From: UBA2589 sp038120095 | GTDB taxonomy: Bacteria; Gemmatimonadota; Gemmatimonadetes; Longimicrobiales; Gaopeijiaceae | Length of the DNA: 64,000 nucleotides | Assembly (NCBI GenBank): GCA_038120095.1 | Contig: JAYOKZ010000013.1 | Location: 9,953-73,952 of the forward strand | Reading direction: 5' to 3' | In this document: positions 1-9,408 of the stretch, piece by piece | Layout of the letters: every line of letters begins with the position of its first letter | Position numbering within the stretch: the stretch's first letter is position 1 | Translations under genes and position numbers: made by a program | The notes under the pieces: generated by a model | What the model was told of the DNA's origin: nothing | Databases searched by the model: none | Seen by the model: the letters and a program-made list of their open reading frames with translations, nothing else

Positions 1-1036
1 CTGGATTCTCGGTGCTGGTGGGGGCGGAGATCCCTACCACGCGTTTCTGAACGTGAAGCGGCTCTACGAGCAGGGGATCGTCGTCAACCTGATGCAACCG
101 GAGGCGTTGGACGATGATGCCCTTGTTGCTCCGGTTTCGACGATGGGTGCACCCCTCGTGGGAGAGGAGCGTTTGAAGGATCCTGCCGTGGCTGCACTCG
201 CCGTCACGCAGATGGAGGAGTTCCTCGGGCGTTCGTTCGATGCCGTGATGTCGCTGGAGATCGGCGGATCGAATGCATTCCAGCCGCTCATGGTCGCCGC
301 CGTCACCGGGCTGCCGGTACTCGACGCCGACACGATGGGTCGTGCGTACCCGGAGGCCCAGCACTCCAGCTTCGCCATTGGTGATCTTCAGCCGTATCCA
401 CTGACGCTTGCAGATGTCCGTGAAAACGCCGTGGTCGTGTCACGAGTGGCGAGCTGGAAGTGGATGGAGCGCATCAGCCGCAAGGTCTGCACGGAGGTCG
501 GTTCCGTGGCCGCCACCTGCAAGGCACCGCGTACCGGGCGTGAGGTCAGAGAATGGGGTGTTCTCCACACTGTGACTCAGGCCATCGAACTCGGTCGGGC
601 GGTGCTGGGGGCCCGGGCTGCCAAGATCGATCCGGTCCAGGCGGTCGTCGATCATGCAGGTGGACGAATGCTGTTCAGGGGCAAGGTGACCGATGTGAGT
701 CGACGTGCCACCGAGGGGTTCCTGCGCGGGACCGCGAGGGTGGCAGGGCTGGACGCAGATCGAAACGCGGAACTGCGAGTCGACTTCCAGAACGAATTCA
801 CCGTCGCCTGGATCGACGATGAGGTTGCCGCCACGGTCCCGGATATCATCTGCGTTCTGGACTCGACGACCGGAGAGGCGATCGGGACCGAGGCGCTGCG
901 CTACGGTCAGCGCGTGAGCATCGTGGGTCTTCCTGCGCCTGCTTTGCAGACGACGGCCAAGGGACTCGAGCACGTCGGCCCGCGCGCGTTCGGCTACGAC
1001 ATCGACTTCTGCTCACTCTTCGAGGGGGAGAGATGA
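1..1036 (+). CDS. DUF917 family protein, 5' end outside window
   Basis: The frame is open from base 2, so the gene begins before the window. The first visible residues contain a glycine-rich stretch (ILGAGGGGDPY) typical of the N-terminus of DUF917 proteins, so only about 10-20 residues are probably missing. DUF917 proteins are cytosolic and are found beside or fused to hydantoinase/oxoprolinase subunits; one branch is described as S-methyl thiohydantoin desulfurase. The next gene here is a hydantoinase/oxoprolinase, 34 bases downstream on the same strand, which fits a two-gene operon acting on a cyclic amide. The substrate cannot be read from sequence. Confidence 0.8.
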   Translation, partial: WILGAGGGGDPYHAFLNVKRLYEQGIVVNLMQPEALDDDALVAPVSTMGAPLVGEERLKDPAVAALAVTQMEEFLGRSFDAVMSLEIGGSNAFQPLMVAAVTGLPVLDADTMGRAYPEAQHSSFAIGDLQPYPLTLADVRENAVVVSRVASWKWMERISRKVCTEVGSVAATCKAPRTGREVREWGVLHTVTQAIELGRAVLGARAAKIDPVQAVVDHAGGRMLFRGKVTDVSRRATEGFLRGTARVAGLDADRNAELRVDFQNEFTVAWIDDEVAATVPDIICVLDSTTGEAIGTEALRYGQRVSIVGLPAPALQTTAKGLEHVGPRAFGYDIDFCSLFEGER

Positions 1037-1070
1037 TCACGTCGAGCGACGCAGCTGTGGAGGTCGGTCC

Positions 1071-2631
1071 TTGAGACGCATAGGCGTCGATGTCGGCGGG
1101 ACCAATACGGATGCCGTCCTCGTCGAGGAGGATCGCGTGGTCGCGTCGGTGAAGACGCCCACGACCGAAGACATCACGACAGGCGTGGCCGATGCACTGC
1201 GTATGCTGGTCGATCGACTCGGGACGAGTGTAGGCCGACTCGATGCCGTGATGATCGGCACGACGCATTTCACCAACGCCGTCGTGCAACGTCGTGACCT
1301 CGCACGTGTCGCTGCCGTCCGGGTCGCGCTGCCGAGCGGGCGGTCGCTCCCGCCGTTCGTCGATTGGCCGGACGACCTTCGGGCCCTGGTGGCCGGCCGG
1401 GTCTACATGGTACGTGGGGGTCATGAATACGACGGTCGGCCTCTGGAGACGTTCGATGGGGAGGCCGTGCGGGCGGCCGCGCGAGAGCTGCGTGATACCG
1501 AGATCCGTTCTGTCGCCGTCAGCGCGGCATTTTCCCCTCTGGTGCCGGACTGCGAAGAGTGGGCCGCGGAGATTCTTCGGGAGGAAATTCCGGATGTGCG
1601 CCTGACTCTGTCTCATCAGCTCGGGCGGATCGGACTTCTTGAACGCGAGAACGCAGCCCTCCTCAATGCTGCCCTCATGCCCCTCGCGGACCGCACCACC
1701 CGGGCGTTCACCGACGCGGTAGAAGAATCCGGCATCAAGGCGCCGCTCTACCTGACCCAGAATGACGGGACGGTTCTCCGGGCGGAGCAGGCGAAGGCAT
1801 TCCCCGTGTATTCGTTTTCATCCGGGCCGACCAACAGCATGCGCGGAGCAGCGTTCCTGTCCGGACTCGAGGACGCAATGGTCGTCGATGTGGGCGGCAC
1901 CACAACGGATATCGGCCACCTGAAGTCGGGGTTTCCGAGAGAGGCCAACCGGACCGTTGAAGTTGGCGGAGTCCGGACACTTTTCCGCATGCCGGACCTC
2001 CTGTCGATCGGACTCGGCGGTGGCTCCCGCGTCGATATCGAGGCCCGCACCGTTGGACCGCGAAGCGTTGGTCATCGCCTCACTCGGGAAGGCAGGGTGT
2101 TCGGCGGGGAGACGCTGACGGCGACGGACGTTGCCGTTGCGGCCGGCCTGGCCACGATCGGTGAAGCAGCACGCGTGGCGAACCTTGTTCCGGACGTCCT
2201 CGACTGGTTTGATCGGACTCGGCGTGCCGTCGTCGAAGAGGGGNNNNNNNNNNGGGGTGGACCGGATGAAGGCGGCGGCTGACCCGCTGCCGCTTCTCGC
2301 TGTCGGGGGAGGTGCGTTCCTCGTGCCCAAGCATGTGCCCGGCATCAGCGAAGTGCTGCGGGTTCCCCACGGAGACGTGGCGAATGCGGTAGGCGCAGCA
2401 ATTGCCCAGGTCAGCGGTGAGGTCGATCAGGTGTTCAGCGGGATGTCACGTGAGGCTGCGATTGCGGAGGCGGAGACGATCGCACGCGACAGGGCTGTAG
2501 CCGGCGGTGCGTCGTCCGATACCGTCGACCTGGTCGAGGTGGAGGATCTCCCTCTGGCCTACCTCCCGGGAGATGCACGGCGGGTGCGGGTCCGTGTCGT
2601 GGGAGATGCGACCGCGGATCTCGGCGTGTAG
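1071..2631 (+). CDS. hydantoinase/oxoprolinase (HyuA-like), split by assembly gap
   Basis: An ATP-dependent cyclic amide hydrolase of the HyuA/5-oxoprolinase family. The N-terminus has the ASKHA-type phosphate loop (GVDVGGTNTDAV), and a second such motif, VVDVGGTTTDIG, lies near residue 270. The TTG start has a GGAGG seven bases upstream. Ten Ns at 2244-2253 shift the frame. Reading resumes as GVDRMKAAADP and AVGGGAFLVP, which are family C-terminal motifs, so the two parts are one gene of about 520 residues, not a pseudogene. It is probably co-transcribed with the DUF917 gene. The actual substrate (hydantoin, oxoproline or other) is not determinable. Confidence 0.85.
2244..2253. other. assembly gap (10 N) inside hydantoinase gene
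   Basis: Ten Ns flanked by G-runs (gagggg before, ggggtgg after). Overlapping the flanks by three G, or joining them directly, restores the family motif VDRMK in frame. The true gap is therefore probably zero-length. Confidence 0.9.
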
Positions 2632-2735
2632 TCGAGTGACGAGGCGGCCGCGCGGAGTCCGTCTCGATGCCCCTTTCCGGTCGGGAACGTGCCACCGACA
2701 TTTTCGCCCCTCCCGTCCCATCTCCGGAGTAGATC

Positions 2736-5700
2736 ATGAAGCCACATCGCGCTGTTCTCAGCGTCCTCGTCATGCTCGTCATTGCGGGCGCCTCGAGTGG
2801 ACTCGCCGCGCAAAGCGTCGCCGAGGAATTCGACTCCCTTCATTTCCGATCCATTGGCCCGGCGACCATGTCCGGTCGTATCTCGGATCTGGCGGTCTAC
2901 GAGGCGAATCCGGCCATCTACTACGCAGCCACTGCGCACAGCGGGCTGTGGAAGACGACGTCGGGCGGCGCGCTCTTCGAGCCGCTCTTTCAGAATGAAG
3001 GACTCATCGCGCTCGGTGACGTGGCGATCTCGCAGACCGATCCGGACCTGGTGTGGGTCGGCGCGGGCGAGTCGAACAACCGGCAGACGACGTCGTGGGG
3101 CGGGGGTGTCTACAAGTCGACGGACGGCGGTCAGACCTTCGAGCACATGGGGCTGGAGGAGTCTCGGCACATCAACCGCATCCTGATCGATCCGCGGAAT
3201 CCCGATGTCGTGCTCGTCGCAGCCACGGGTCCGCTCTTCGGTGCGGGTGGTGATCGAGGGGTATACAAGACCACGAACGGAGGTGACAGCTGGACCCGGG
3301 TGCTCGCGGTCGACGACGACACAGGCGCCAATGCCCTCGTTCGGTCGGGCACCAACCTGAATACGCTGTATGCCTCCACATATCAGCGCCGCCGGAACGC
3401 GTGCTGCATGAACGGCGGTGGCCCCGGAAGTGGGGTGTGGAAGTCGATGGACGGGGGTGACACGTGGTCGAGAGTGACCGGTGGAGGCTTTCCGGATGGC
3501 CCCCTCGGTCGCATCGAGGTGGATGTGTACAGCCGTGACGATCAGATCGTGTATGCCCTGGTCGAGGGACCGAGTGTCGGTGGCGGCGGTCAGGGGGGAG
3601 GGCAGGATGGCGCTCAGGAGTCCGAGAATCGCACCGGCCTGTATCGATCCCAGGATGGGGGTGAGACGTGGCAGCTCATGAGCAACACGAACCCTCGTCC
3701 GATGTACTTCAGCCAGGTGCGGGTCGATCCGGCAGATCCCGATCGTGTGTACATGGGCGGCGTTGGATTGCACCTCACGGTCGACGGTGGAGAGACCTTC
3801 GCGACGGATGCCGCTCGGCTGACGCACGATGACGTCCATGCGATCTGGATCAACCCGTCCAACCCCGATCACGTCCTGATCGGGAATGACGGGGGACTCG
3901 CCGTGTCCTGGGATGCCAGCCGGACGTGGAGCTTCCTGCCGAACCTCCCGGTCGGGCTGTTCTACCATGTGAATTACGACATGGAGCGCCCGTTCAACGT
4001 CTGCGGCGGCATGCAGGACAACTACAGCTGGTGTGGCCCGAGCGCGACGCGCCAGAACGTCGGCATCACCAACTTCGACTGGTATCAGGTTCGGGGCGGC
4101 GACGGCTTCGTGGCGATGCCCGATCTGCGCAATCCGCGCATCGTCTACGCCGAGTCGCAGAACGGGAACATCGTGCGCCGCGACGTCGTGACGGGTGAGT
4201 CGAAGAGCATCCGGCCGTCGGCGACCAACGTGGTCAACCACGAAGAGGGTGTCAGCTACCGGTGGCACTGGGACACTCCGCTCATCCGTTCGCCTCACGA
4301 TCCCGGCGTTCTGCTGGCGGCTGCGCAGAAGGTCTTCCGCTCGTCGGATCGCGGTGACTCCTGGGTCGCCATCAGTCCCGATCTGTCGTCCGGTGCGGAT
4401 CGGGACACGATTTCGACGATGGGTGTGGTGAACAGCGAGGTGAACATCGCACGTAACGACGGCATCTCGAACTGGCCGACCCTCGTGTCTCTGGCGGAAT
4501 CACCGGTCTCCGCCGGTGTGTACTACTCCGGTGGAGATGACGGGACGGTCCATGTCTCCCGAGACGGGGGTGGTTCGTGGGACCGTGTGGACGGGGGATT
4601 GACAGGCGCGCCCGAGTGGGGGTGGGTGTCCGAGGTCGTGCCCTCAGGCTTCGAGGCAGGCCGAGTCTACGTGACGATCGACAACCACCTGAACAACGAC
4701 TACGAGCCCTACGTGTGGGTGAGTGAGGACTTCGGCGCGACGTTCCGCTCGATCACTGCAGGGCTGGCCGGGGAGAACGTCCGTACCCTCACCGAAGACC
4801 ACCGGAACCCCGACGTTCTGTACGTGGGAACGGAGACCGGCATCTTCCTCAGCCTCGATCGCGGGGAGAACTGGCGGCGCCTTCGCGCCAACCTTCCGAC
4901 CGTCCGCGTAGACGAAATCACGCTGCACGAACGGGACAACGCGATGATCGTGGCGACCCACGGTCGAGCGCTCTTCATTCTCGACCATCTCGAGCCGATT
5001 CAGCAGTACAACACCGCGCGGATGGTGGACGCCGACCTTTTCTCCATCCCGACCGCGCTACAGTTCAAGATGATGGACGACAAGAACGACGAGTTCTGGG
5101 GTCATCAATATTTCGTCGGGGAGAACCCGCCGTCCGAGGCTGTCGTGCAGTACTATCTGGACGACGACGTCGACGAACTTTCGCTCCGGATTTCGGACGC
5201 GTCGGGTACGGTGGTCCGCGAGTTGACTGCACCGGAGAGCCGCAGACAGCCCGGGATTCGCACCCTGTGCTGGGATCAGCGGGTCGAACCCGTCATGGGT
5301 GGAGGCGGTGGCGGATTCGGCGGCTTCGGACGCGGAGGCGGCAATGCTGACATCGAGGGCGTGCCCACGCCGGCACCGGAGCCCGGATACCTCTCGCGGA
5401 ATATCTGCGAAACGGAGGACGATGGTCCCAGCGGCGATGCCGGACCGTACGTCGCACCGGGCACGTACTCCGTGGCGCTCGTCGTGGACGGGGAGATCGT
5501 GGACACCGAATCGATGACGATCGTGATGGATTCGGAGGTCGAGCTCTCGGGTTCGGAGCGAGTCGCGTACGACAATGTCGCCAACGATCTGCATGAGCTT
5601 CAGCGCCGGGGTCAGCACATCGCGTCCATGCTTGGTGACGTACATGACGAGGTCACGGCGGCGGCGGACCAGATGGCGTCCATGGAGGTGTCCTCCGACC

Positions 5701-6023
5701 TGGAGAGAGACTTTGCGGCCTTCCGTGAAGCCTGGGACGGCGTACGGGTGAAGTTCGGAGTTCCGCAGCAGCAGGGTGGCCGACGCTTTGGTGGTGGCCA
5801 GTCCAACCCGGCCAACGTGTTCGGTCAGGTCAGCGGCCTGAAGGACGAGATCCTGTCATTCTGGGAGCCGCCCAGCGATGCGTTGATTTCGCGTTACTAC
5901 AGGGTCAAACCCGCGCTCGAAGCCGCGATTGCCGAGGCCGTCGAGGTGCTTGCGAGCGCCCGTACGATGGCTGGGCAACTCGATGGCATCGGTGTCTCGA
6001 TGAGCGTACCCGAAGGGCACTGA
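2736..6023 (+). CDS. exported Asp-box (sortilin/VPS10-like) beta-propeller protein
   Basis: A 1095-residue secreted protein with a Sec signal peptide (first ~25 residues, ending GLAAQ). At least nine Asp boxes of the form S-x-D-x-G-x-T-W/F run through residues ~110-690 (for example STDGGQTF, SMDGGDTW, SLDRGENW), as in BNR/sortilin-type propellers. A glycine-rich linker near residue 850 leads into a helical C-terminus with a second glycine/arginine-rich patch. The family is annotated as VPS10-domain or glycosyl-hydrolase-like, but the glycosidase role is unproven. GGAG eight bases upstream supports the ATG. The next gene is also exported. Confidence 0.8.
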   Translation: MKPHRAVLSVLVMLVIAGASSGLAAQSVAEEFDSLHFRSIGPATMSGRISDLAVYEANPAIYYAATAHSGLWKTTSGGALFEPLFQNEGLIALGDVAISQTDPDLVWVGAGESNNRQTTSWGGGVYKSTDGGQTFEHMGLEESRHINRILIDPRNPDVVLVAATGPLFGAGGDRGVYKTTNGGDSWTRVLAVDDDTGANALVRSGTNLNTLYASTYQRRRNACCMNGGGPGSGVWKSMDGGDTWSRVTGGGFPDGPLGRIEVDVYSRDDQIVYALVEGPSVGGGGQGGGQDGAQESENRTGLYRSQDGGETWQLMSNTNPRPMYFSQVRVDPADPDRVYMGGVGLHLTVDGGETFATDAARLTHDDVHAIWINPSNPDHVLIGNDGGLAVSWDASRTWSFLPNLPVGLFYHVNYDMERPFNVCGGMQDNYSWCGPSATRQNVGITNFDWYQVRGGDGFVAMPDLRNPRIVYAESQNGNIVRRDVVTGESKSIRPSATNVVNHEEGVSYRWHWDTPLIRSPHDPGVLLAAAQKVFRSSDRGDSWVAISPDLSSGADRDTISTMGVVNSEVNIARNDGISNWPTLVSLAESPVSAGVYYSGGDDGTVHVSRDGGGSWDRVDGGLTGAPEWGWVSEVVPSGFEAGRVYVTIDNHLNNDYEPYVWVSEDFGATFRSITAGLAGENVRTLTEDHRNPDVLYVGTETGIFLSLDRGENWRRLRANLPTVRVDEITLHERDNAMIVATHGRALFILDHLEPIQQYNTARMVDADLFSIPTALQFKMMDDKNDEFWGHQYFVGENPPSEAVVQYYLDDDVDELSLRISDASGTVVRELTAPESRRQPGIRTLCWDQRVEPVMGGGGGGFGGFGRGGGNADIEGVPTPAPEPGYLSRNICETEDDGPSGDAGPYVAPGTYSVALVVDGEIVDTESMTIVMDSEVELSGSERVAYDNVANDLHELQRRGQHIASMLGDVHDEVTAAADQMASMEVSSDLERDFAAFREAWDGVRVKFGVPQQQGGRRFGGGQSNPANVFGQVSGLKDEILSFWEPPSDALISRYYRVKPALEAAIAEAVEVLASARTMAGQLDGIGVSMSVPEGH

Positions 6024-6069
6024 CCTCGGGATCTCCCGCCCCCGGACCGCTAGGGGCGCGATCGCACGT

Positions 6070-6100
6070 GCCCCCGGTCTCCTGATGGAGGCCGGGGGGC
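6070..6100 (+). terminator. GC-rich hairpin after the propeller gene
   Basis: A 12-bp stem (GCCCCCGGTCTCC with GGAGGCCGGGGGGC, loop TGAT, one G-T wobble) 47 bases past the stop codon. There is no clear T-run, so it is only a possible terminator. Confidence 0.4.
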
Positions 6101-6201
6101 GTTGCGTCGGGACCTGTACCGTCCGGCCCCGAACACGCAGAATAAGCGACTCCTCCGTCACGGCTTCGACCGAGACTCGAACTTCCCGGGATCATTTCGC
6201 C

Positions 6202-8579
6202 ATGCGTAGCACGATTCAGTCGGCCCTCCTCTTTCTCGCCTTCCTCGCTCTTCTGGCTCCTCCGCTCTCCGCTCGCCAGCAGGACGCCGATGCCGGAGCG
6301 GATGATGAGGGAACGTCCTACTCGGACGTCATCACCGACGAGGCTGTCACGAGCGAAGGACTTTTCGACACCCACATGATCGGCTCGGATCTCTTCTACG
6401 AGATCCCGCTCGACATGATGGACCGCGAGATGCTTCTGCTCAGTCGGATCGCCCGTACGCCGGACGGGGCAGGGTATGGAGGGTNNNNNNNNNNTCCAAC
6501 ACGTCGACGGTCCGATGGGAAAGGAATGGTGATCGGGTTCTGCTTCGGTTGGTCAGCTACGAAAACTTCGCAGGAGACTCCACGACCATCGCTGCGGCCG
6601 TCCGGAACTCGAACTTCGAGCCGATCGTCATGGCGTTCGACGTCGAGACCATGAACGAGGACTCCACGGCAGTCGTCATCGACGTGACGGACCTCTTCAC
6701 CGAGGACGTGACGATGCTGGGCCTGCCAAAGCGTCGTCGGTCGTCGTACGGTGTACGGCGTGTCGATGGAGACCGGACCTACATCGTCCGTGCCAACGCC
6801 TATCCCCGAAACGTCGAAGTCCGTCGCGTGCTCACGTACGAGGCGACCGATGCACCGTCGAATGGGGAGAGCAACACGCTTTCGATGGAAATGCATCATT
6901 CGATGCTGGTCCTGCCGGACGATCCGATCGAGCCTCGGCTGTGCGATGAGCGGGTCGGCTTCTTCAGCACGCGACAGACCGACTATGGCCTCGACACCCA
7001 GCGGGCGGTCGAAACGTGCTATGTGACGCGTTGGCGGCTCGAGCCGAGTGACCCGGCTGCCTATGCGCGGGGTGAGGTGGTGGATCCCGTCCAGCCGATC
7101 ATCTACTACATCGATCCGGCAACCCCGGAAAAATGGGTCCCCTACCTCAAGCAGGGGGTGGAGGATTGGCAGGTCGCATTCGAGCGGGCCGGGTTCAGCA
7201 ACGCGATCATCGCGATGGACGCACCGGACGATCCGGACTGGAGCGCCGAGGATGCCCGCTACTCGGTCATCCGTTACCTCGCGTCCGACGTCCAGAACGC
7301 GTCGGGGCCGCACGTTCACGACCCGCGGACGGGTGAGATCCTGGAGAGTGACATCCAGTGGTATCACAACGTGATGAACCTGCTGCGCAACTGGTTCTTC
7401 ATTCAGACCGCGGCGGTGAACGAGGATGCCCGTGGCGTCGAGTTTTCGGACGAACTGATGGGCGAGCTGGTTCGGTTCGTCTCTGCGCACGAGGTCGGGC
7501 ACACGATCGGGCTGCAGCACAACATGCAGTCCTCGTCCGCGTATTCGGTCGAGGACCTTCGCACGCGCTTCGTGTGCGAGATGGGGGTTGCCCCGTCGAT
7601 CATGGACTACGCTCGCTTCAACTACGTGGCGCAGCCCGGTGACGATACCTGCCTGATGCCTCTGGTCGGCCCGTACGACAAGTTCGCCATCGAGTGGGGC
7701 TACCGGCTTCACCCCGGTACCGACCGGTACTCCGAGCAGGGTGGCATGCGGGACTTCGTCGAGGAATGGCAGGACGATCCGGTCTACCTCTTTTCGAGCC
7801 CCACGGGAGCGGATCCGTCCGCTCTCACGGAGGCGATTGGTGACGATGCCATGCGCGCCTCGGACTACGGCGTCGAGAATCTGAAGCGGATCGTGGACAA
7901 CCTCATCGACTGGACGTTCGTGGAGGGTGAGGACTACTCGGATCTGGAAGAGCTCTACCAGAACGTGGTCGGACAGTGGGGCCGGTACACCGGACACGTC
8001 GTCGCGAACGTCGGGGGCGTCGTCCACACGAGGAAGCGTCAGGGACAGGACGGAGTTCAGTATGCGATGGTGTCGTCCGAGCGTCAGGAACGGGCGGTCG
8101 AGTACCTGAATCGCCAGGTGTTCGAAACACCGGAGTGGCTCCTCGATGGTGAGATCCTGGATCGCTTTCAGGGCTCGGGAGCGACCGACCTGGTGCGTTC
8201 CCGGCAGGCGAGCGCAATGAATCAGTTGCTGAACGTGGATCGCATGAAACGGCTCATCGAGCAGGAGGCCTTCCACGGCGGCGACGCGTATTCCCTTGGC
8301 GAGATGCTCGAAGACCTTCGCGCCGGGGTCTGGTCTGAAGTCACGTCGGGCCGACAAACCGATGCGTATCGCCGCAACCTGCAGCGTGCGTATCTCGAGC
8401 GCATGGGCGTGCTGCTCGCCGACGAGGATGCGCGCCAGACGGACATCGCGCCATTTGCCAGGGGTGAACTCAGGGCCCTTCGAGATGCGCTGTCCGGTGC
8501 CGGATCGTCCGATCGTGCCACGCGCCTGCACTTCGAGGACTCCGTCGTTCGAATCGACGCGATTCTGGATCCGAACTGA
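6202..8579 (+). CDS. exported zinc metalloprotease, DUF5117/DUF4953 type, split by assembly gap
   Basis: A metzincin-like protease with a Sec signal peptide (hydrophobic residues ~6-20, ending SARQQ). The zinc site HEVGHTIGLQH (HExxHxxGxxH) is encoded near 7489, and MDYARFNY about 30 residues later is the likely Met-turn. The order of domains (DUF5118/5117-like N-part, then protease core) matches a family common in Gemmatimonadota and Bacteroidota. Ten Ns at 6485-6494 change frame. Reading resumes as NTSTVRWERNGDRVLLR, the normal DUF5117 continuation, so the gene is intact in reality. Substrate unknown. Confidence 0.85.
6485..6494. other. assembly gap (10 N) inside metalloprotease gene
   Basis: Ten Ns between ggagggt and tccaac. 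Merging the flanks on one shared T gives Tyr-Gly-Gly-Ser-Asn-Thr in frame, as the family needs, so the true gap is probably zero-length. Confidence 0.9.
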
Positions 8580-8584
8580 CCGGG

Positions 8585-9382
8585 ATGGGCCTTGGCTCCG
8601 CGAAGCTGCCGCCTCGGGTCGGCGTCTGGAGGCGTACCGTCCAGATCGGTCTCTGCGTCGTTCTTTCTGGGTGTTCCCTGGACGAACTCTCCGCTCCCGT
8701 GCGGAGTAACGACGAGGTCGCAGAGGATGGGTCATGGGTCGTACTCGATCTGCAGAACGTCCTTCAGAGGAGAGCCCAGTCCGGTCTCTCCTTCTATCCA
8801 GCGCTCACCGGGGCGGGATCCTTCGAGGTGGGGGTCCTGCGTCGGCATGCAGCTGCGGTCGACCGGTCGTATGAGCATCCCTACAACACGCTCTATCGCG
8901 TACTGACCGGGTCGGGTTCGATGGTCACGTCCGGTGACACGGTCCCATTCGAGCCCGGGCATCTGCTGTTCGTGCGAGAGGGTGTCGGACACCGGCTCGA
9001 GCGCTCTTCGTCGGTCGTCGACCTGCTCGTCGTCTTCGCATTGGGACCGGCTTCGGCGCTCGATCCGGAGTTCATGGTGTTCAGCGGCGAGGAGATCGTT
9101 GCCGGACGGGACGGCGAGAGGAACGTCTTCAACGACCTGGTGGACGCGTCCGGGATGGAGGTGGGCATGTACATGATCCCGAAGAACGGGGACGATCCGT
9201 CCGTGCTCGAACATCGATACGATGAACTCAAGGTCGTCGTCGAAGGCGGGGGGCGGTTCGACATCGGGAGCGGTGGCCTCGAGGCCGAGGCCGGGACCAT
9301 CGCCTATCTCACGTCCGGGACATCCCACCAATTCCGGCGAGCCTCGGATGCGCTCGACGTGATCGTCATCAGGGCGAACTAG
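8585..9382 (+). CDS. bicupin lipoprotein
   Basis: A 265-residue protein with a lipobox near residue 30 (VLSGCS), so it is probably lipid-anchored. Two cupin-like halves are visible: one around residues 95-150 (HPYNTLYRVLTGSG, then FEPGHLLFVREGVGHRL) and one around residues 205-260 (EHRYDELKVVVEGGG, then TIAYLTSGTSHQF). Each has the motif 1 and motif 2 pattern, but the histidine sets are incomplete, so metal binding is uncertain. It begins 5 bases after the metalloprotease and is probably co-transcribed. No specific function is recognised. Confidence 0.65.
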   Translation: MGLGSAKLPPRVGVWRRTVQIGLCVVLSGCSLDELSAPVRSNDEVAEDGSWVVLDLQNVLQRRAQSGLSFYPALTGAGSFEVGVLRRHAAAVDRSYEHPYNTLYRVLTGSGSMVTSGDTVPFEPGHLLFVREGVGHRLERSSSVVDLLVVFALGPASALDPEFMVFSGEEIVAGRDGERNVFNDLVDASGMEVGMYMIPKNGDDPSVLEHRYDELKVVVEGGGRFDIGSGGLEAEAGTIAYLTSGTSHQFRRASDALDVIVIRAN

Positions 9383-9408
9383 GGCAGCGGACCGGCTGAC
9401 GGGGGGCG

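Noticed and set aside
2559..4298. Long open frame on the minus strand (579 codons) opposite the propeller gene
   Set aside because: It is Arg/His/Val-rich, has no recognisable domain, and lies antisense to a gene with clear Asp boxes; typical of GC-rich codon shadow.
6396..8735. Long open minus-strand frame (779 codons) opposite the metalloprotease
   Set aside because: The plus strand has the HExxHxxGxxH zinc site; the antisense product has no motif and unnatural composition.
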